Shown: positions 1-9,600 of the stretch, piece by piece
Layout of the letters: every line of letters begins with the position of its first letter
Position numbering within the stretch: position 1 is the first letter of the stretch
Origin: Corynebacterium hindlerae
GTDB taxonomy: Bacteria; Actinomycetota; Actinomycetes; Mycobacteriales; Mycobacteriaceae
Assembly: GCF_014117265.1 (NCBI RefSeq)
Contig: NZ_CP059833.1
Span: 372,001-436,000 of the forward strand
Reading direction: 5' to 3'
Length of the DNA: 64,000 bases
Translations under genes and position numbers: made by a program
The notes under the pieces: model-generated
What the model saw: only the letters and a program-made list of their open reading frames with translations
The model's database searches: none
Told to the model about the DNA's origin: nothing

Positions 1-52
1 TCTAGTCCTTGCCAAATATCCACTGCACTAGATTACGTCATATGCTTGAGCA

Positions 53-943
53 ATGACTGACTTGCTCGACCGTTCTGGACTTGTGATCGTGGATAAGCCC
101 GCGGGGATGACATCGCATGATGTGATCGCGCGGCTGCGGCGCTTCTTTGGCACCCGGAAAGTGGGCCACTCCGGCACCTTGGATCCGATGGCTACTGGTG
201 TGCTTGTGGTCGGCTTGGAACGTGGCACCAAATTCCTGGCGCACCTGGTGACGGACACCAAAACGTATCAGGCGACGATCCGCCTCGGCCAGTCCACAAC
301 GACTGATGACAAGGAAGGCGAGGTCCTTACCACTACCCCATCCCACGCCAGCGTCGAGGATATTACGGCCGAGGTGGCGAAACTGACGGGCGAGATCATG
401 CAGCGCCCCAGCTCGGTGAGCGCGATCAAGATCAACGGCAAGCGCGCCCACGAGCTGGTACGCGCCGGTGAGAAGGTGGAGATCCCGGAGCGTCCCGTGA
501 CGGTGCATCGCTTTGACATTCTGGATATCCGCCAGGAGGGCGACTTCCAAGATATTGATGTGGAGGTGTTCTGCTCCTCGGGCACGTACATCCGTTCGCT
601 CGCCCGCGATCTGGGGGCGGCGCTGGGCGTCGGTGGGCACCTGACGGCGCTGCGTCGCACGACGGTGGGTCCGTACACCTTGGACGACGCACAGACGTTA
701 GAGCAGCTGGAGGACACTCCCCGCCTGTCGCTGTCCCTGGATCAGGCGTTGGCGAAAGGGTTCCCGGTGCTTGAAGTGACGCAGCAGGAGGGCGCGGATT
801 TGGCGATGGGTAAATGGCTCGCCCCGCGTGGTGTGAAGGGGGTGCATGCGGCGGTCACGCCGGAGGGGCATGCGGTGGCGTTGGTGAAAGAAAAAGGCAA
901 GCGCTTATCGACGGTCTTTGTCGCCCGACCCTCGACCCTCTAA
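53..943 (+). CDS. truB: tRNA pseudouridine(55) synthase TruB
   Basis: This 296-residue enzyme converts uridine 55 in the T-loop of tRNAs to pseudouridine. The N-terminal catalytic core carries the family motif GTLDPMATG at residues 41-49, with the catalytic aspartate at about D44, and the downstream RSLARDLG segment is also typical. The length fits bacterial TruB. The ATG at 53 gives a full-length family N-terminus (SGLVIVDKPAGMTSHD). The last bases overlap the 3' end of the convergent pptT gene by 4 bp. The rare TTA leucine codon at 905 lies inside a copy of the 11-mer GCTTATCGACG that is over-represented across the window. Confidence 0.95.
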   Translation: MTDLLDRSGLVIVDKPAGMTSHDVIARLRRFFGTRKVGHSGTLDPMATGVLVVGLERGTKFLAHLVTDTKTYQATIRLGQSTTTDDKEGEVLTTTPSHASVEDITAEVAKLTGEIMQRPSSVSAIKINGKRAHELVRAGEKVEIPERPVTVHRFDILDIRQEGDFQDIDVEVFCSSGTYIRSLARDLGAALGVGGHLTALRRTTVGPYTLDDAQTLEQLEDTPRLSLSLDQALAKGFPVLEVTQQEGADLAMGKWLAPRGVKGVHAAVTPEGHAVALVKEKGKRLSTVFVARPSTL

Positions 944-1596
944 GACACCGCGGTGGTGGCGATCACGTAGCCGTCCTTGATCGCCCAACGCCCGGAGATA
1001 AATGGCACCGGTGTCGGCCTGACCAGCAGGTATGAGACGAAAGTACCGTCGTCCCGCAGGTCAATCTCGGCCTGCTCAAAGCCGAGCCAACGGTGCGTCA
1101 ACGGGAACCACGCTTTGTAGGTGGCTTCCTTGGCGCAGAACAGCAGGCGATCGGCGCAGTCCACGCCGTTGCCTTTCAGCCGTTCGAGTTGGGCGTGTTC
1201 CCCATCGCGCGCGATCGAGCCCAGCACCCCGGTGGGTAGGGGTTCGGCGGGTTCGGCGTCGAGTCCCATGGAACGCACCAGCAGCCGCGGTGCGACGACG
1301 GCCGCCCGGAATCCATCGGTGTGGGTCAGAGATCCGCTGACTGAGGCCGGCCACAGCGGCATTCCACGTTCACCGCGCAGGATCGGCGCGCCGGTATCAC
1401 GACCGAGCTCTTTGAGGGCTTGGTGGGCGCACCAGCGGGCATCGCCAAATTCAGCTTTCCGCACGTCCAGGGAGTGCGCCACCAGCGCGCGCTCCAGCGG
1501 GTGCAGGTGGTGGAAGTGATCCAGGGCGTGTTCCGGTTCCCCGGTGCGGAACGTGCAGAATTTCGCCGATGGTGGAAACAGGGAGCTATCCAGCAT
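940..1596 (-). CDS. pptT: 4'-phosphopantetheinyl transferase, PptT-like
   Basis: This 218-residue protein should transfer the phosphopantetheine arm from CoA to acyl-carrier domains. In mycolate-producing actinobacteria these include FAS-I and the Pks13 condensase, which makes the enzyme essential there. The Mg2+-binding motif GLDAE is at residues 111-115, the second acidic motif FCAKEATYKAW at 153-163, and SLTHTD near 89-94. The reading frame stays open upstream to 1824, but that extension overlaps the neighbouring gene and is low-complexity. The ATG at 1596 gives a normal family N-terminus and overlaps the stop of the upstream phosphoesterase gene by 11 bp, which suggests translational coupling. 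Confidence 0.9.
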   Translation of the reverse strand: MLDSSLFPPSAKFCTFRTGEPEHALDHFHHLHPLERALVAHSLDVRKAEFGDARWCAHQALKELGRDTGAPILRGERGMPLWPASVSGSLTHTDGFRAAVVAPRLLVRSMGLDAEPAEPLPTGVLGSIARDGEHAQLERLKGNGVDCADRLLFCAKEATYKAWFPLTHRWLGFEQAEIDLRDDGTFVSYLLVRPTPVPFISGRWAIKDGYVIATTAVS

Positions 1597-2398
1597 GTTC
1601 CACCTCCAGCACTGGGTATGGCCACGGGCGGTCCGGCGGGTAGGACTCCCATTCCCGCGGATAGCCGAGGGAGACCTCAATGTGGGGAATCCCAGCGACT
1701 TCGGTGATGCCCGGCATGTGCAGGTGCCCGAAAATGACCTGTTCAGCGCCGTAGCGCTGCGCCCAGGTTCTGGTGTGGCGGGTACCGCACCACAACCCGA
1801 TTTCCGGCCACGGCATCTTCCCAATCGGTTCGTACACCAACGGCCAGTGGTTAATCAGAATGGTGGGTCCACTGACGCGACCGAGTCGCTTGATGGAATA
1901 CGCGAGCCGGTCCCAGCACCAGGCCCGCACATCCACGAAGGGTTTGATGGCAAACTCGTCCGTCATCACCACTTGGACGTCGTGGGCGGCCTGGACGGCC
2001 TGCTCCACGGTGCGACCTGGCGCCCTGAAGGAGTAGTCGTACAGTGTGAACAGCGGAACGATGGTGCGACCCGCAAAAACCGGGTACGGGTCTTCGGGGG
2101 TCAGGACGTCGATAAGCCGGCAGCCCTCCACCAGCTCGTCGTACTTGTCGCGGCCTTTCGCGCGGTCGCCGCTGCGGCAGAACAGCTCGTGGTTCCCCGG
2201 CACCCAAATCACGCAGGCAAACCGACGCCGCAGCTTGGTTAGCACCTCCAGCACCAGCTCGGTTCGTTCCGCCACGTCGCCCGCCACGATCAACCAGTCG
2301 GAGGGGTGCCGCGGCTGGATGGAGTCAATCTCCGGGCCGTTCGCTTTCACAGCGGCGTGCAAGTCAGAGACAGCCCAAAGCGTTTGGGTGTATGCCAT
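1586..2398 (-). CDS. Calcineurin-like metallophosphoesterase
   Basis: A 270-residue protein with the two-metal phosphoesterase motifs in order: SDLH at residues 11-14, GDV(A) near 40, GNHE in the middle, and GHLHMPG towards the C-terminus. The physiological substrate cannot be read from the sequence. The same gene sits directly upstream of pptT in other Corynebacteriales, and a mycobacterial relative has been described as countering PptT (PptH). I infer the same partnership here from gene order only. The ATG at 2398 follows a good AGGAG ribosome site; an upstream ATG at 2419 would place that site inside the coding region. Confidence 0.85.
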   Translation of the reverse strand: MAYTQTLWAVSDLHAAVKANGPEIDSIQPRHPSDWLIVAGDVAERTELVLEVLTKLRRRFACVIWVPGNHELFCRSGDRAKGRDKYDELVEGCRLIDVLTPEDPYPVFAGRTIVPLFTLYDYSFRAPGRTVEQAVQAAHDVQVVMTDEFAIKPFVDVRAWCWDRLAYSIKRLGRVSGPTILINHWPLVYEPIGKMPWPEIGLWCGTRHTRTWAQRYGAEQVIFGHLHMPGITEVAGIPHIEVSLGYPREWESYPPDRPWPYPVLEVEHAG

Positions 2399-2425
2399 GG
2401 GTGTCTCCTTTCCTGCCAAGTGCTT

Positions 2426-3724
2426 TTAAATAGTAGCCCACTTCATACTCTGGAAACGTAGTAGCACCGCGATGGCGCGCAGAACTAGGAAGCTCATCAG
2501 GCCGCACCACACGCCCAGCAGCCCCCAGCCGAACGCCAGCGACAGCCACACCAACGGCAGGAAACCCGCGACAGCTGCCAACATGGTGGCGTTGCGCAAA
2601 AACGCGGCATCCGACGCACCAAGCAGCACACCATCGAAAGCGAATACCACGCCGCCGATCAAGACCATGGCGCACATCAGCCACCACGGGCCGTTGATCG
2701 TCTCCCGCACGTGCGGATCCGTAGTGAACAGCGCCGGGATCACGGTGCGCCCCAGCAGCAACGCCAGGGCCAATCCCCCAGCAAGCAGCATGGAGTACTG
2801 CACTACCTTCACGCCGACCCGTCGCGCCATTGCCACCGAGGACGCGCCAAGCGCCGAACCGATGAGTGCCTGCGCCGCGATAGCCAGGGAATCCAGCACG
2901 AGCGTGAGGAAAGACCACAGTTGCAGCATGATCTGGTGCGCCGCAAGCGAGACCTCACCAAACCGCCCCGCCACCGCCGCGGCCGAGACAAAAGACACCT
3001 GCATCAGCGCGGAGCGAGCGATCAGATCCTTACCCAAGCCAAGCTGGCGCTTGATCACCGCCAGGTCAGGCCGCCAACTACCGCGGTGCGCGCGCACCAA
3101 GGCGAGGAAAAAGCCCAGGAAGGTGATCGTTTCCCCGATCAGGTTGGCCCACGCCGAACCGACGATGCCGAACCGATGCACCAGGATCGGAACCAATATC
3201 GCGCTCGGGATCACCCCGGCCAGGGTGAAGAGCAGCGGTAGTCGGGTGTTGTGGAGCCCGCGGAGCCAGCCGTTTCCGGCCATCGTCGCCAGAATCAGCG
3301 GAATACCGAGCGAGGCGACCCGCAGCCACAGCGCAGCTTCCGCCGCCACCGTCGATTGGCCGGAGAGCCACAGCGAGAGCGTCGGGGCGCTCAGCCACAC
3401 TGTCACGGCTAGCAGCAGACCAACGGCGAACGCCACCCAGGTGGCCTGGACTCCTTCCGCGACGGCTTCCGCCCGCTTCCCCGCCCCGAACAATCGGGCG
3501 GACCGGGCGGTGGTGCCGTAGGACAGGAACGTCAATTGCGTGGTGACCTGCGCCTGGATCGTGGTGGCCGCTCCGAGCGCCGCGAGGTCGGTGGCCCCCA
3601 GCCTGCCCACGACAGCCGTGTCGAGCAGCAAATACAGCGGTGTTGCGGCGAGCACGCCGAGCGCAGGCAGTGCCAACCCGAAGATGGTCCGGGCGTCTAC
3701 CCGCACCTGCTTTTCGACGGCCAT
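2426..3724 (-). CDS. MATE family efflux transporter, DinF type
   Basis: A 432-residue polytopic membrane protein of the multidrug and toxic compound extrusion family. About 12 hydrophobic segments are visible, arranged as two related halves, beginning with LALPALGVLAATPLY. MATE proteins exchange Na+ or H+ for cationic or organic substrates across the inner membrane; the substrate here is unknown. The start ATG shares one base with the stop codon of the upstream DHH phosphoesterase gene, so the two are probably co-translated in an rbfA-DHH-MATE-phosphoesterase-pptT transcript. In actinobacteria a dinF-like gene commonly follows this DHH gene. Confidence 0.9.
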   Translation of the reverse strand: MAVEKQVRVDARTIFGLALPALGVLAATPLYLLLDTAVVGRLGATDLAALGAATTIQAQVTTQLTFLSYGTTARSARLFGAGKRAEAVAEGVQATWVAFAVGLLLAVTVWLSAPTLSLWLSGQSTVAAEAALWLRVASLGIPLILATMAGNGWLRGLHNTRLPLLFTLAGVIPSAILVPILVHRFGIVGSAWANLIGETITFLGFFLALVRAHRGSWRPDLAVIKRQLGLGKDLIARSALMQVSFVSAAAVAGRFGEVSLAAHQIMLQLWSFLTLVLDSLAIAAQALIGSALGASSVAMARRVGVKVVQYSMLLAGGLALALLLGRTVIPALFTTDPHVRETINGPWWLMCAMVLIGGVVFAFDGVLLGASDAAFLRNATMLAAVAGFLPLVWLSLAFGWGLLGVWCGLMSFLVLRAIAVLLRFQSMKWATI

Positions 3725-4683
3725 CAGTTCAGAACCGCGCCCACCGCAGCGAGCAGTTCCTGATGAACCTCGGCAACGGTGCCAGTAGTGGTGTAACCGG
3801 CGGCGCGCACGTGTCCCCCACCACCTATGCGCGCAGCGATGGCGGAGACGTCGATGTCCTTGGTAGTGCGCAGTGATACCGCGAACCAGCCCGGTCGGTA
3901 TTCCTTGAACACGGCCCCGACGTCCGCAGCGCCCACGCCACGGACGTAGTCAACGAGGCTTTCCACTTCGTTCATGGCGCAGCCTTGGATGAGGTCGTGG
4001 GTGGCGGTGAGGATTGCGACTCGATGTCCGTCGATCTCCGGTACAGTGATCGCAGACAGCACCTGCCCGACCATGCGTAAACCGGGGATGGAGACATCAT
4101 CCATGAGTGCGCCGGCGATGCAGCGGGTGTTGATGCCAGTGGCCACCAGTTCGCCGGCCAGCTCATGCATCGCGGGGCGACCCCAGCGGAAACTTCCCGT
4201 GTCCGTAACCAGGCCCGCGTAGATGCTGTGCGCGATGCTAGTGGTCAGCTCCACACCGAGGTCGCGCAGCCACGCCCTGAGGATCGTGGTGGTGGATTCC
4301 GCGGTGGGATCCAGCAGCTGCCAGGTGCCAAAGCCGGTGTTGGAGGCGTGGTGGTCCACCATGATGATCGGAGTGTCGGTGTCGCTGAGCGCGCTGGAGA
4401 ACGCGCCGGTGCGATCCAGGGATCCGCAGTCTAGCACCACGTAGAGGTCCGCTTTGGGTAGTTCGGTAGCACAGGTGATCTGGTCTGCCAGCGGGATGCT
4501 GAGCAGATTCGCGGCAAAGGCCTCCGGCTGACCGATCCAGCCGGAGGCAGTTTTCCCAAGCTGGTGCAGTGCCTGCAGCACGGTGGTCACGCTGCCGATG
4601 GCGTCGGCGTCTGGCCGGATGTGGCCCATCACGGCGATGGTGCTGGCCTCAGTTACCGCTGCGGTGGCTGCACGAAAATCCAC
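3724..4683 (-). CDS. DHH/DHHA1 phosphoesterase, NrnA-like
   Basis: A 319-residue DHH-family hydrolase. The N-terminal domain has HIRPDADAIGS at residues 21-31 (motif I aspartates), and MVDHHASN is the DHH motif proper. The C-terminal DHHA1 domain ends with the GGGHVRAAGY substrate-binding loop. Actinobacterial relatives degrade short oligoribonucleotides, dephosphorylate pAp and hydrolyse cyclic dinucleotides such as c-di-AMP (CnpB/NrnA); which of these dominates cannot be told from sequence. The start is GTG at 4683, three bases after the rbfA stop, with purine-rich AAGGACGAG upstream. The position after rbfA is conserved in this order. Confidence 0.88.
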   Translation of the reverse strand: MDFRAATAAVTEASTIAVMGHIRPDADAIGSVTTVLQALHQLGKTASGWIGQPEAFAANLLSIPLADQITCATELPKADLYVVLDCGSLDRTGAFSSALSDTDTPIIMVDHHASNTGFGTWQLLDPTAESTTTILRAWLRDLGVELTTSIAHSIYAGLVTDTGSFRWGRPAMHELAGELVATGINTRCIAGALMDDVSIPGLRMVGQVLSAITVPEIDGHRVAILTATHDLIQGCAMNEVESLVDYVRGVGAADVGAVFKEYRPGWFAVSLRTTKDIDVSAIAARIGGGGHVRAAGYTTTGTVAEVHQELLAAVGAVLN

Positions 4684-4686
4684 GGT

Positions 4687-5115
4687 TTACTCGTCCTTAT
4701 ACGGGTTGGCGTCACCGGCAGGAGTGGCGTTTTCGGCGAGCTTGCGCAGTTCTTCGTCGCGCTTGCGGGCCTTGGCCAGCAGGTCTTCCATATGGGCGGA
4801 GCTTTCCGGCACGGTGTCGAGCTTAAAGGTGAGGGTGGGGGTAAACCGCACACCGAGCTGATCGCCGACGATCTTGCGGAGCTGGCCGCGGGCGCGGTGG
4901 AGGGCTTCCGCAGCGGCGGCGGTGTCTGGTTCATCATCGATGGAGGCACCGCGGACCGTGTAGTAGACGGTGGCGTCGTGCAGGTCGCCGCTGACGGTGC
5001 AGTCAGTGATGGTGACGTATTCGAGTCGGCGGTCCTTGATCTGCAGTTCGACGGCGGACGCGACGATCTGCAGGATGCGCTTGGCCAGTCGTGCCGAACG
5101 GGCGTTGTCAGCCAC
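4687..5115 (-). CDS. rbfA: 30S ribosome-binding factor RbfA
   Basis: A 142-residue small KH-like protein that binds free 30S subunits and helps late maturation of 16S rRNA, notably during cold shock. The N-terminal [12 protein letters not shown] and the [21 protein letters not shown] core match the family; the C-terminus is a charged tail typical of actinobacteria. The start is GTG at 5115 behind a strong AGGAGG site. A terminator-like hairpin lies between infB and this gene, so rbfA is partly insulated from the nusA-infB operon or has its own promoter in the 116-bp gap. Confidence 0.93.
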   Translation of the reverse strand: MADNARSARLAKRILQIVASAVELQIKDRRLEYVTITDCTVSGDLHDATVYYTVRGASIDDEPDTAAAAEALHRARGQLRKIVGDQLGVRFTPTLTFKLDTVPESSAHMEDLLAKARKRDEELRKLAENATPAGDANPYKDE

Positions 5116-5180
5116 GTGAGGCCTCCTTCAGTTGGGTATTACTTGTGCGGTACCAGCTTAACTAACATGCGTGTGAGACG

Positions 5181-5213
5181 AAAACAGGCACCCAAGTTTT
5201 CCCTGGGTGCCTG
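5181..5213 (-). terminator. Rho-independent terminator after infB
   Basis: Perfect 10-bp stem CAGGCACCCA / TGGGTGCCTG with a 9-nt loop. On the minus strand it is followed by TTTTC, as expected for a factor-independent terminator. It lies just past the infB stop and before rbfA. Confidence 0.8.
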
Positions 5214-5231
5214 CGTTTCACTTTCGCGTTT

Positions 5232-8066
5232 TTAGGTGCGTGGAATTTCAACCATTTCGTAGACCTCGATGATGTCGCCTACCTGGATATCAGGGTAGGA
5301 CAGCACCATACCGCACTCGTAGCCTGCGGAGACTTCCACCACGTCGTCCTTTTCACGACGCAGCGAGTCGATGTTGGTCTTGTCCGCCACGACGTTGCCG
5401 TCGCGGATGAGACGGGCCTGGGCGTTACGACGCACCTTGCCGGATTCCACCATGCAGCCTGCGATGAGGCCGACAGCGGAGGCCTTGAAGATCGCGCGGA
5501 TCTCAGCCTTACCCACTTCGCGCTCTTCGTAGATCGGCTTGAGCATACCCTTGAGGGCCTGCTCGATCTCTTCGATGGCGCGGTAAATGATGGAGTAGTA
5601 CCGGATTTCGACGCCTTCGGCGTTTGCTTCCTCGGTGGCCTTGCCTTCAGCGCGAACGTTGAAGCCAATGATCACGGCGTCGGATGCAGCTGCCAGGGAG
5701 ACGTTGGTCTGGGTGACGGCACCAACACCACGGTCGATGATGTTGAGCTGTACTTCGTCGTCCACCTCGAGGCCAAGCAGCGCTTCTTCCAGTGCTTCCA
5801 CGGAACCGGCGTTGTCGCCCTTGAGGATGAGGTTGAGGGTGCTGGTTTCCTTGAGCACTGCGTCCAGGTCTTCCAGGGAGACGCGCTTGCGTGCCTTCGC
5901 TGCCAGTGCGTTGCGCTTGCGAGCGCTGCGCTGGTTAGCGATCTGGCGTGCCACGCGGTCGTCTTCCACCACGAGGATGTTGTCGCCCGCGCCTGGGACA
6001 GCGTTGAGGCCCTGGACCTGGACTGGGCGGGATGGGCCTGCCTCTTCCACGTCCTCACCGTATTCGTCGACCATGCGGCGGACACGACCGAAGGCGTCGC
6101 CAACCACGATGGAGTCACCGATGCGCAGCGTACCGCGCTGAACCAGGATGGTGGCCACTGGGCCACGACCACGGTCGAGGTGGGCTTCGATGGCCACACC
6201 CTGTGCGTCCATGTCTGGGTTGGCGAGCAGCTCGAGGGAAGCGTCGGCGGTGAGCAGCACGGCTTCCAGCAGCGCTTCGATGTTCTGGCCCTGCTTTGCG
6301 GAGATGTCCACGAACATGGTGTCGCCACCGTATTCTTCTGGGACCAGGCCGTATTCGGTGAGCTGGCCACGGATCTTCTCCGGCTGAGCGCCTTCCTTAT
6401 CGATCTTGTTCACTGCAACAACGATCGGCACGTCTGCTGCTTGAGCGTGGTTAATTGCTTCCACGGTCTGTGGCATAACGCCGTCGTCAGCTGCGACAAC
6501 GAGGATCGCGATATCGGTGGACTTGGCACCACGGGCACGCATAGCGGTAAACGCCTCGTGACCTGGGGTATCCAGGAAGGTGATGGTGCGGTCCTGGTCT
6601 TCCAGGTGGACTTCCACCTGGTAAGCGCCGATGCCCTGGGTGATGCCGCCGGCTTCACCCTTACCCACGTTGGCCTTACGGATGGTATCCAGCAGGCGGG
6701 TCTTACCGTGGTCGACGTGACCCATGACGGTGACCACTGGTGGACGCTGGGCGAGATCTTCCTCGTCACCTTCGTCTTCACCGAACTGTAGGTCGAAGCT
6801 CTCCAGGAGCTCGCGGTCTTCGTCCTCTGGGGAGACGACCTGAACCTTGTAGTTCATTTCCTCACCGAGCAGCATCAGGGTCTCTTCGGACACGGATGCG
6901 GTTGCGGTGACCATCTCGCCGAGGTTGAACAGTGCCTGGACCAGAGCTGCTGCGTCGGCACCGATCTTCTCAGCGAAGTCGGACAGGGAGGCACCGCGGG
7001 CAAGACGCAGGGTTGCGCCACCGCCGTCGGGCAGGCGTACGCCACCAATGACGTTTGGTGCCTGCATTGCCTCGTATTCGCTGCGCTTCTGACGCTTCGA
7101 CTTACGACCCTTGCGTGGTGCGCCACCTGGGCGTCCGAATGCACCGGCAGTACCGCCGCGACGTCCGCCGCGACCGCCACCGCCGCCACCGCCACGGTTG
7201 AAGCCACCTGGGCCACCGCCTGGACCGCCGGAGCCACCACGACCGCGTCCGCCACCAGCTGCACGGGATGGCATCTGGCCTGGGCTTGGGGCGTTGTGTG
7301 GCATCATCGCTGGCGATGGACGACGTCCGCTGCCCTGACGCTCCTCGGAACCGCCCTGTGGGCGTGCGCTGCCGCCACGGTTCTGGCCTGGGCGTGCGCC
7401 ACCTGGGCGTGGGCCACCCTGGCCTGGACGTCCGCCACCTGGGCGTGGACCGCCCTGACCTGGGCGTGGACCGCCCTGACCTGGGCGTGGTGCTGGTCGT
7501 TCGGAGCCACCGCCGGTGGAGAATGGGTTGTTAGCTACGCGTGGTGCTCGACCACCTGGCTTCGGACCAGGCTTGGCCATTGGGCGTGGCATGGCCTGCT
7601 CGCCCGGCTTGGCACCTGGCTTCGGGCCTGGCTTTGCGCCGCCCTGCGCTGGGCCCGGCTTTGGGGCACCAGGCTTCGGCGCGCCAGGCTTTGGTGCACC
7701 TGGCTTCGCGACGCCAGGGGTTGGAGCCTGGAACTGTGGTTTTGCGCCTGGCTTTGGCGCTGCGGGCTTAGCTGGCTCAGCAGGCTTCGCTGCAGCTCCC
7801 GGCTTTGGTGCGCCAGGCTTTGGCGCAGCTTTAGGAGCTGGCTTTGGTGCAGCTTTGGGGGTTGGTTTTGCTTCTTCGGCAGGCTTTGCGGCTTCGCCAC
7901 CGTTCTTCTTTTCGTAGAACTGGGTCATCTTCTTGACCACAGGTGGCTCAATGGTGGACGAAGCCGTCTTAACGAATTCGCCCTGTTCCTTCAGGGTTGC
8001 GAGCAGTTCCTTGCTGGTAATACCGAGCTGTTTTGCCAACTCGTGTACACGTAGCTTTCCGGGCAC
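5232..8066 (-). CDS. infB: Translation initiation factor IF-2
   Basis: A 944-residue GTPase that brings fMet-tRNA to the 30S subunit and drives subunit joining. The N-terminal IF2_N module ([18 protein letters not shown]) is followed by about 300 residues of Pro-Gly-Ala-Lys repeats (many PKPGA units) and then glycine/arginine-rich sequence. A second IF2_N-like segment comes next, and the G domain has GHVDHGKT at about residue 448, DTPGHE and NKID. The C-terminal beta-barrel domains complete the family architecture. The long disordered linker is typical of high-GC actinobacteria. The start is GTG at 8066 behind AGGAG. A large stem-loop lies in the leader just upstream. Confidence 0.97.
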   Translation of the reverse strand: MPGKLRVHELAKQLGITSKELLATLKEQGEFVKTASSTIEPPVVKKMTQFYEKKNGGEAAKPAEEAKPTPKAAPKPAPKAAPKPGAPKPGAAAKPAEPAKPAAPKPGAKPQFQAPTPGVAKPGAPKPGAPKPGAPKPGPAQGGAKPGPKPGAKPGEQAMPRPMAKPGPKPGGRAPRVANNPFSTGGGSERPAPRPGQGGPRPGQGGPRPGGGRPGQGGPRPGGARPGQNRGGSARPQGGSEERQGSGRRPSPAMMPHNAPSPGQMPSRAAGGGRGRGGSGGPGGGPGGFNRGGGGGGGRGGRRGGTAGAFGRPGGAPRKGRKSKRQKRSEYEAMQAPNVIGGVRLPDGGGATLRLARGASLSDFAEKIGADAAALVQALFNLGEMVTATASVSEETLMLLGEEMNYKVQVVSPEDEDRELLESFDLQFGEDEGDEEDLAQRPPVVTVMGHVDHGKTRLLDTIRKANVGKGEAGGITQGIGAYQVEVHLEDQDRTITFLDTPGHEAFTAMRARGAKSTDIAILVVAADDGVMPQTVEAINHAQAADVPIVVAVNKIDKEGAQPEKIRGQLTEYGLVPEEYGGDTMFVDISAKQGQNIEALLEAVLLTADASLELLANPDMDAQGVAIEAHLDRGRGPVATILVQRGTLRIGDSIVVGDAFGRVRRMVDEYGEDVEEAGPSRPVQVQGLNAVPGAGDNILVVEDDRVARQIANQRSARKRNALAAKARKRVSLEDLDAVLKETSTLNLILKGDNAGSVEALEEALLGLEVDDEVQLNIIDRGVGAVTQTNVSLAAASDAVIIGFNVRAEGKATEEANAEGVEIRYYSIIYRAIEEIEQALKGMLKPIYEEREVGKAEIRAIFKASAVGLIAGCMVESGKVRRNAQARLIRDGNVVADKTNIDSLRREKDDVVEVSAGYECGMVLSYPDIQVGDIIEVYEMVEIPRT

Positions 8067-8084
8067 TTTTCTCCTCTATGTTTT

Positions 8085-8131
8085 CTAGAAGTCTCCAAGG
8101 CCCTTGCCAGCAAGGTGCTTGAAGCTTCTAG
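8085..8131 (-). promoter_or_regulatory. Stem-loop in the infB leader
   Basis: An interrupted but nearly closed hairpin: outer arms CTAGAAG / CTTCTAG, middle CAAG / CTTG, and inner CCTTGC / GCAAGG around a 2-nt loop. It sits 19 nt upstream of the infB GTG. There is no T-run after it, so it looks more like a leader structure than a terminator. Confidence 0.5.
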
Positions 8132-8193
8132 GTGTCTACTGTGACGTTCATCGCTGATGCTTCATCGTGTGCTCATCAGTGTGTAGTCTTCCT

Positions 8194-8481
8194 TTAACTT
8201 TCTTCGGGTCCAGCAACAAGTGCTGTGAGGTACTTACGTACAGGACCTGTGTCTGGCGTGCCAGACACCCTAAGCGCCCTCCCGAAGGCTCGGCGCTGTT
8301 CAGCGGTGTCCAACGCAGTGAGCGTTGGGGTAATCCATGCGCCCCGGCCTGGACGTTTCCGTTCCGGGTCGGGTACCACCACGTCGCCTGCTTCCCTGCT
8401 GAGCACGACTCGGAGGAGCTGTGTGTCAGGGAGAACCTGTCTTGTTGCTATGCATGTCCGCAGCCGGATCGCTTTGGTCAT
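8194..8481 (-). CDS. ylxR: YlxR family protein (DUF448)
   Basis: A 95-residue protein of the YlxR family, a small basic RNA-binding-type fold always found between nusA and infB. The hallmark N-terminus RLRTCIATRQVLPDTQLLRVV and the later GRGAWI segment (residues about 45-50) match the family GRGA(Y/W) motif. YlxR has been reported as nucleoid- or RNA-associated and as affecting RNase P in some bacteria; its role in corynebacteria is not known to me. No clear Shine-Dalgarno is seen before the ATG at 8481. A candidate promoter and a weak terminator separate it from nusA. Confidence 0.9.
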   Translation of the reverse strand: MTKAIRLRTCIATRQVLPDTQLLRVVLSREAGDVVVPDPERKRPGRGAWITPTLTALDTAEQRRAFGRALRVSGTPDTGPVRKYLTALVAGPEES

Positions 8482-8565
8482 GCATCACTACTTTCTGGTC
8501 TGTTGCGGTTGTGGTGGCGGAAAATGGCAACACAAAATCGCCGCCCCGCACACGGGCCGTCATCC

Positions 8566-8594
8566 ACTCTACGCGAAGAGGGCTAAAAAGTTAA
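8566..8594 (-). promoter_or_regulatory. Candidate sigma-A promoter for ylxR-infB
   Basis: Reading leftward, TTAACT (-35) is followed after 17 bp by TAGAGT (-10). Spacing is ideal and hexamer matches are moderate. It overlaps the putative terminator behind nusA, an arrangement that could allow ylxR-infB to be expressed apart from nusA. Confidence 0.4.
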
Positions 8595-8606
8595 CCCAGG
8601 GTTCAC
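8584..8606 (-). terminator. Possible weak terminator after nusA
   Basis: On the minus strand GTGAACCC pairs with GGGTTAAC (one mismatch, very short loop) and is followed by TTTTT. It lies 5 nt beyond the nusA stop. Partial termination here could set the nusA/infB ratio. Confidence 0.4.
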
Positions 8607-8610
8607 CCTT

Positions 8611-9600
8611 TTACTGTGCGTCGGAGCGGATATCGATCTTCCAGCCGGTCAGTCGCGCGGCCAAGCGGGCGTTTTGCCCTTCCTTTCCGATAGCCAAGGA
8701 CAGCTGGTAGTCCGGCACGGTGACCTGGGCATGCTGTGCTTCGGCATCGATGATCTGCACATTGACCACCTTGGATGGGGCCAGGGCATTGCCGACGAAC
8801 TTCGCTGGATCCTCGTCGTAGTCGATGATGTCGATCTTCTCACCGCGCAGCTCGTTCATGATGTTGTTCACACGCTGTCCGCGAGGGCCAATGCAGGCAC
8901 CCTTGGCGTTGAGGCCTTTCACCGTGGCGCGAACGGCGATCTTGGTCCGGTGACCTGCTTCGCGAGCGATACCCATGATTTCGACGGCGCCGTCGGCGAC
9001 TTCTGGGATTTCCAACTCGAAAAGGCGCCGCACGAGTTCGGGGTGCGTACGAGAGAGGGAGATTTGGATCTTACGGGACTGGCGGGCGACCTCCACGATG
9101 AAGGTCTTGACGCGGTCGCCGTGGGCGAGCTTCTCGCCGGGGATTTGTTCGCCGGGCAGCAGGAGGCCGTCTTGACCTTCGAGTTCGGTGCCCAGGTTGA
9201 TGACCACGATGCCGCGTTCGTTGGCGATGGCGTCGGCTTCAACGACGCCGGAGACGATGGTGCCTTCGAGGCCGGAGTACTGGTCGTATGCTTGGGACGC
9301 TTCGGCTTCGCGCAGCTTCTTCACGATAGCGTCGCGCACTGCGAGGGCGCCAACGCGTCCGAAGTCTGCGGGGGTGTCGTCGAATTCGCTGGTGACGTTG
9401 CCGTCTTCATCAAGTTCGGAGGCGATCACGGCAACATTGCCGGTGACCTGGTCGATATCGATGCGGGCGTCGACACCTTCGTTGCCGGGGGTGGAGCGGT
9501 AGGTGTCGAGCAGCGCCTGCCCGATCGTGACGATTAGGTCCTGAACTGGGACTTTCTTGTCCTTTTCGATGGCCTCCAACGCCTTGATGTCAATATTCAC
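8611..9600 (-). CDS. nusA: Transcription termination/antitermination factor NusA
   Basis: A 329-residue NusA that binds RNA polymerase and nascent RNA and controls pausing, termination and rRNA antitermination. It has an N-terminal polymerase-binding domain, an S1 domain ([13 protein letters not shown] onward) and two KH domains with [19 protein letters not shown] and [18 protein letters not shown]. It lacks the C-terminal acidic repeats of the E. coli protein, as is normal for Gram-positive bacteria. I place the start at GTG 9600 ([11 protein letters not shown]), behind an AGAGG site. It overlaps the rimP stop in a GTGA arrangement; a longer ATG at 9618 is less likely. Confidence 0.95.
   Translation of the reverse strand: MNIDIKALEAIEKDKKVPVQDLIVTIGQALLDTYRSTPGNEGVDARIDIDQVTGNVAVIASELDEDGNVTSEFDDTPADFGRVGALAVRDAIVKKLREAEASQAYDQYSGLEGTIVSGVVEADAIANERGIVVINLGTELEGQDGLLLPGEQIPGEKLAHGDRVKTFIVEVARQSRKIQISLSRTHPELVRRLFELEIPEVADGAVEIMGIAREAGHRTKIAVRATVKGLNAKGACIGPRGQRVNNIMNELRGEKIDIIDYDEDPAKFVGNALAPSKVVNVQIIDAEAQHAQVTVPDYQLSLAIGKEGQNARLAARLTGWKIDIRSDAQ

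Noticed and set aside
2472..3521. A 349-residue plus-strand open frame
   Set aside because: Antisense shadow of the MATE transporter gene; composition (Ser/Thr/Pro/Arg) and lack of family motifs argue against it.
7300..7900. Repetitive DNA as a separate repeat element
   Set aside because: It encodes the Pro-Gly-Ala-Lys linker of IF-2; the repetition follows the protein sequence.
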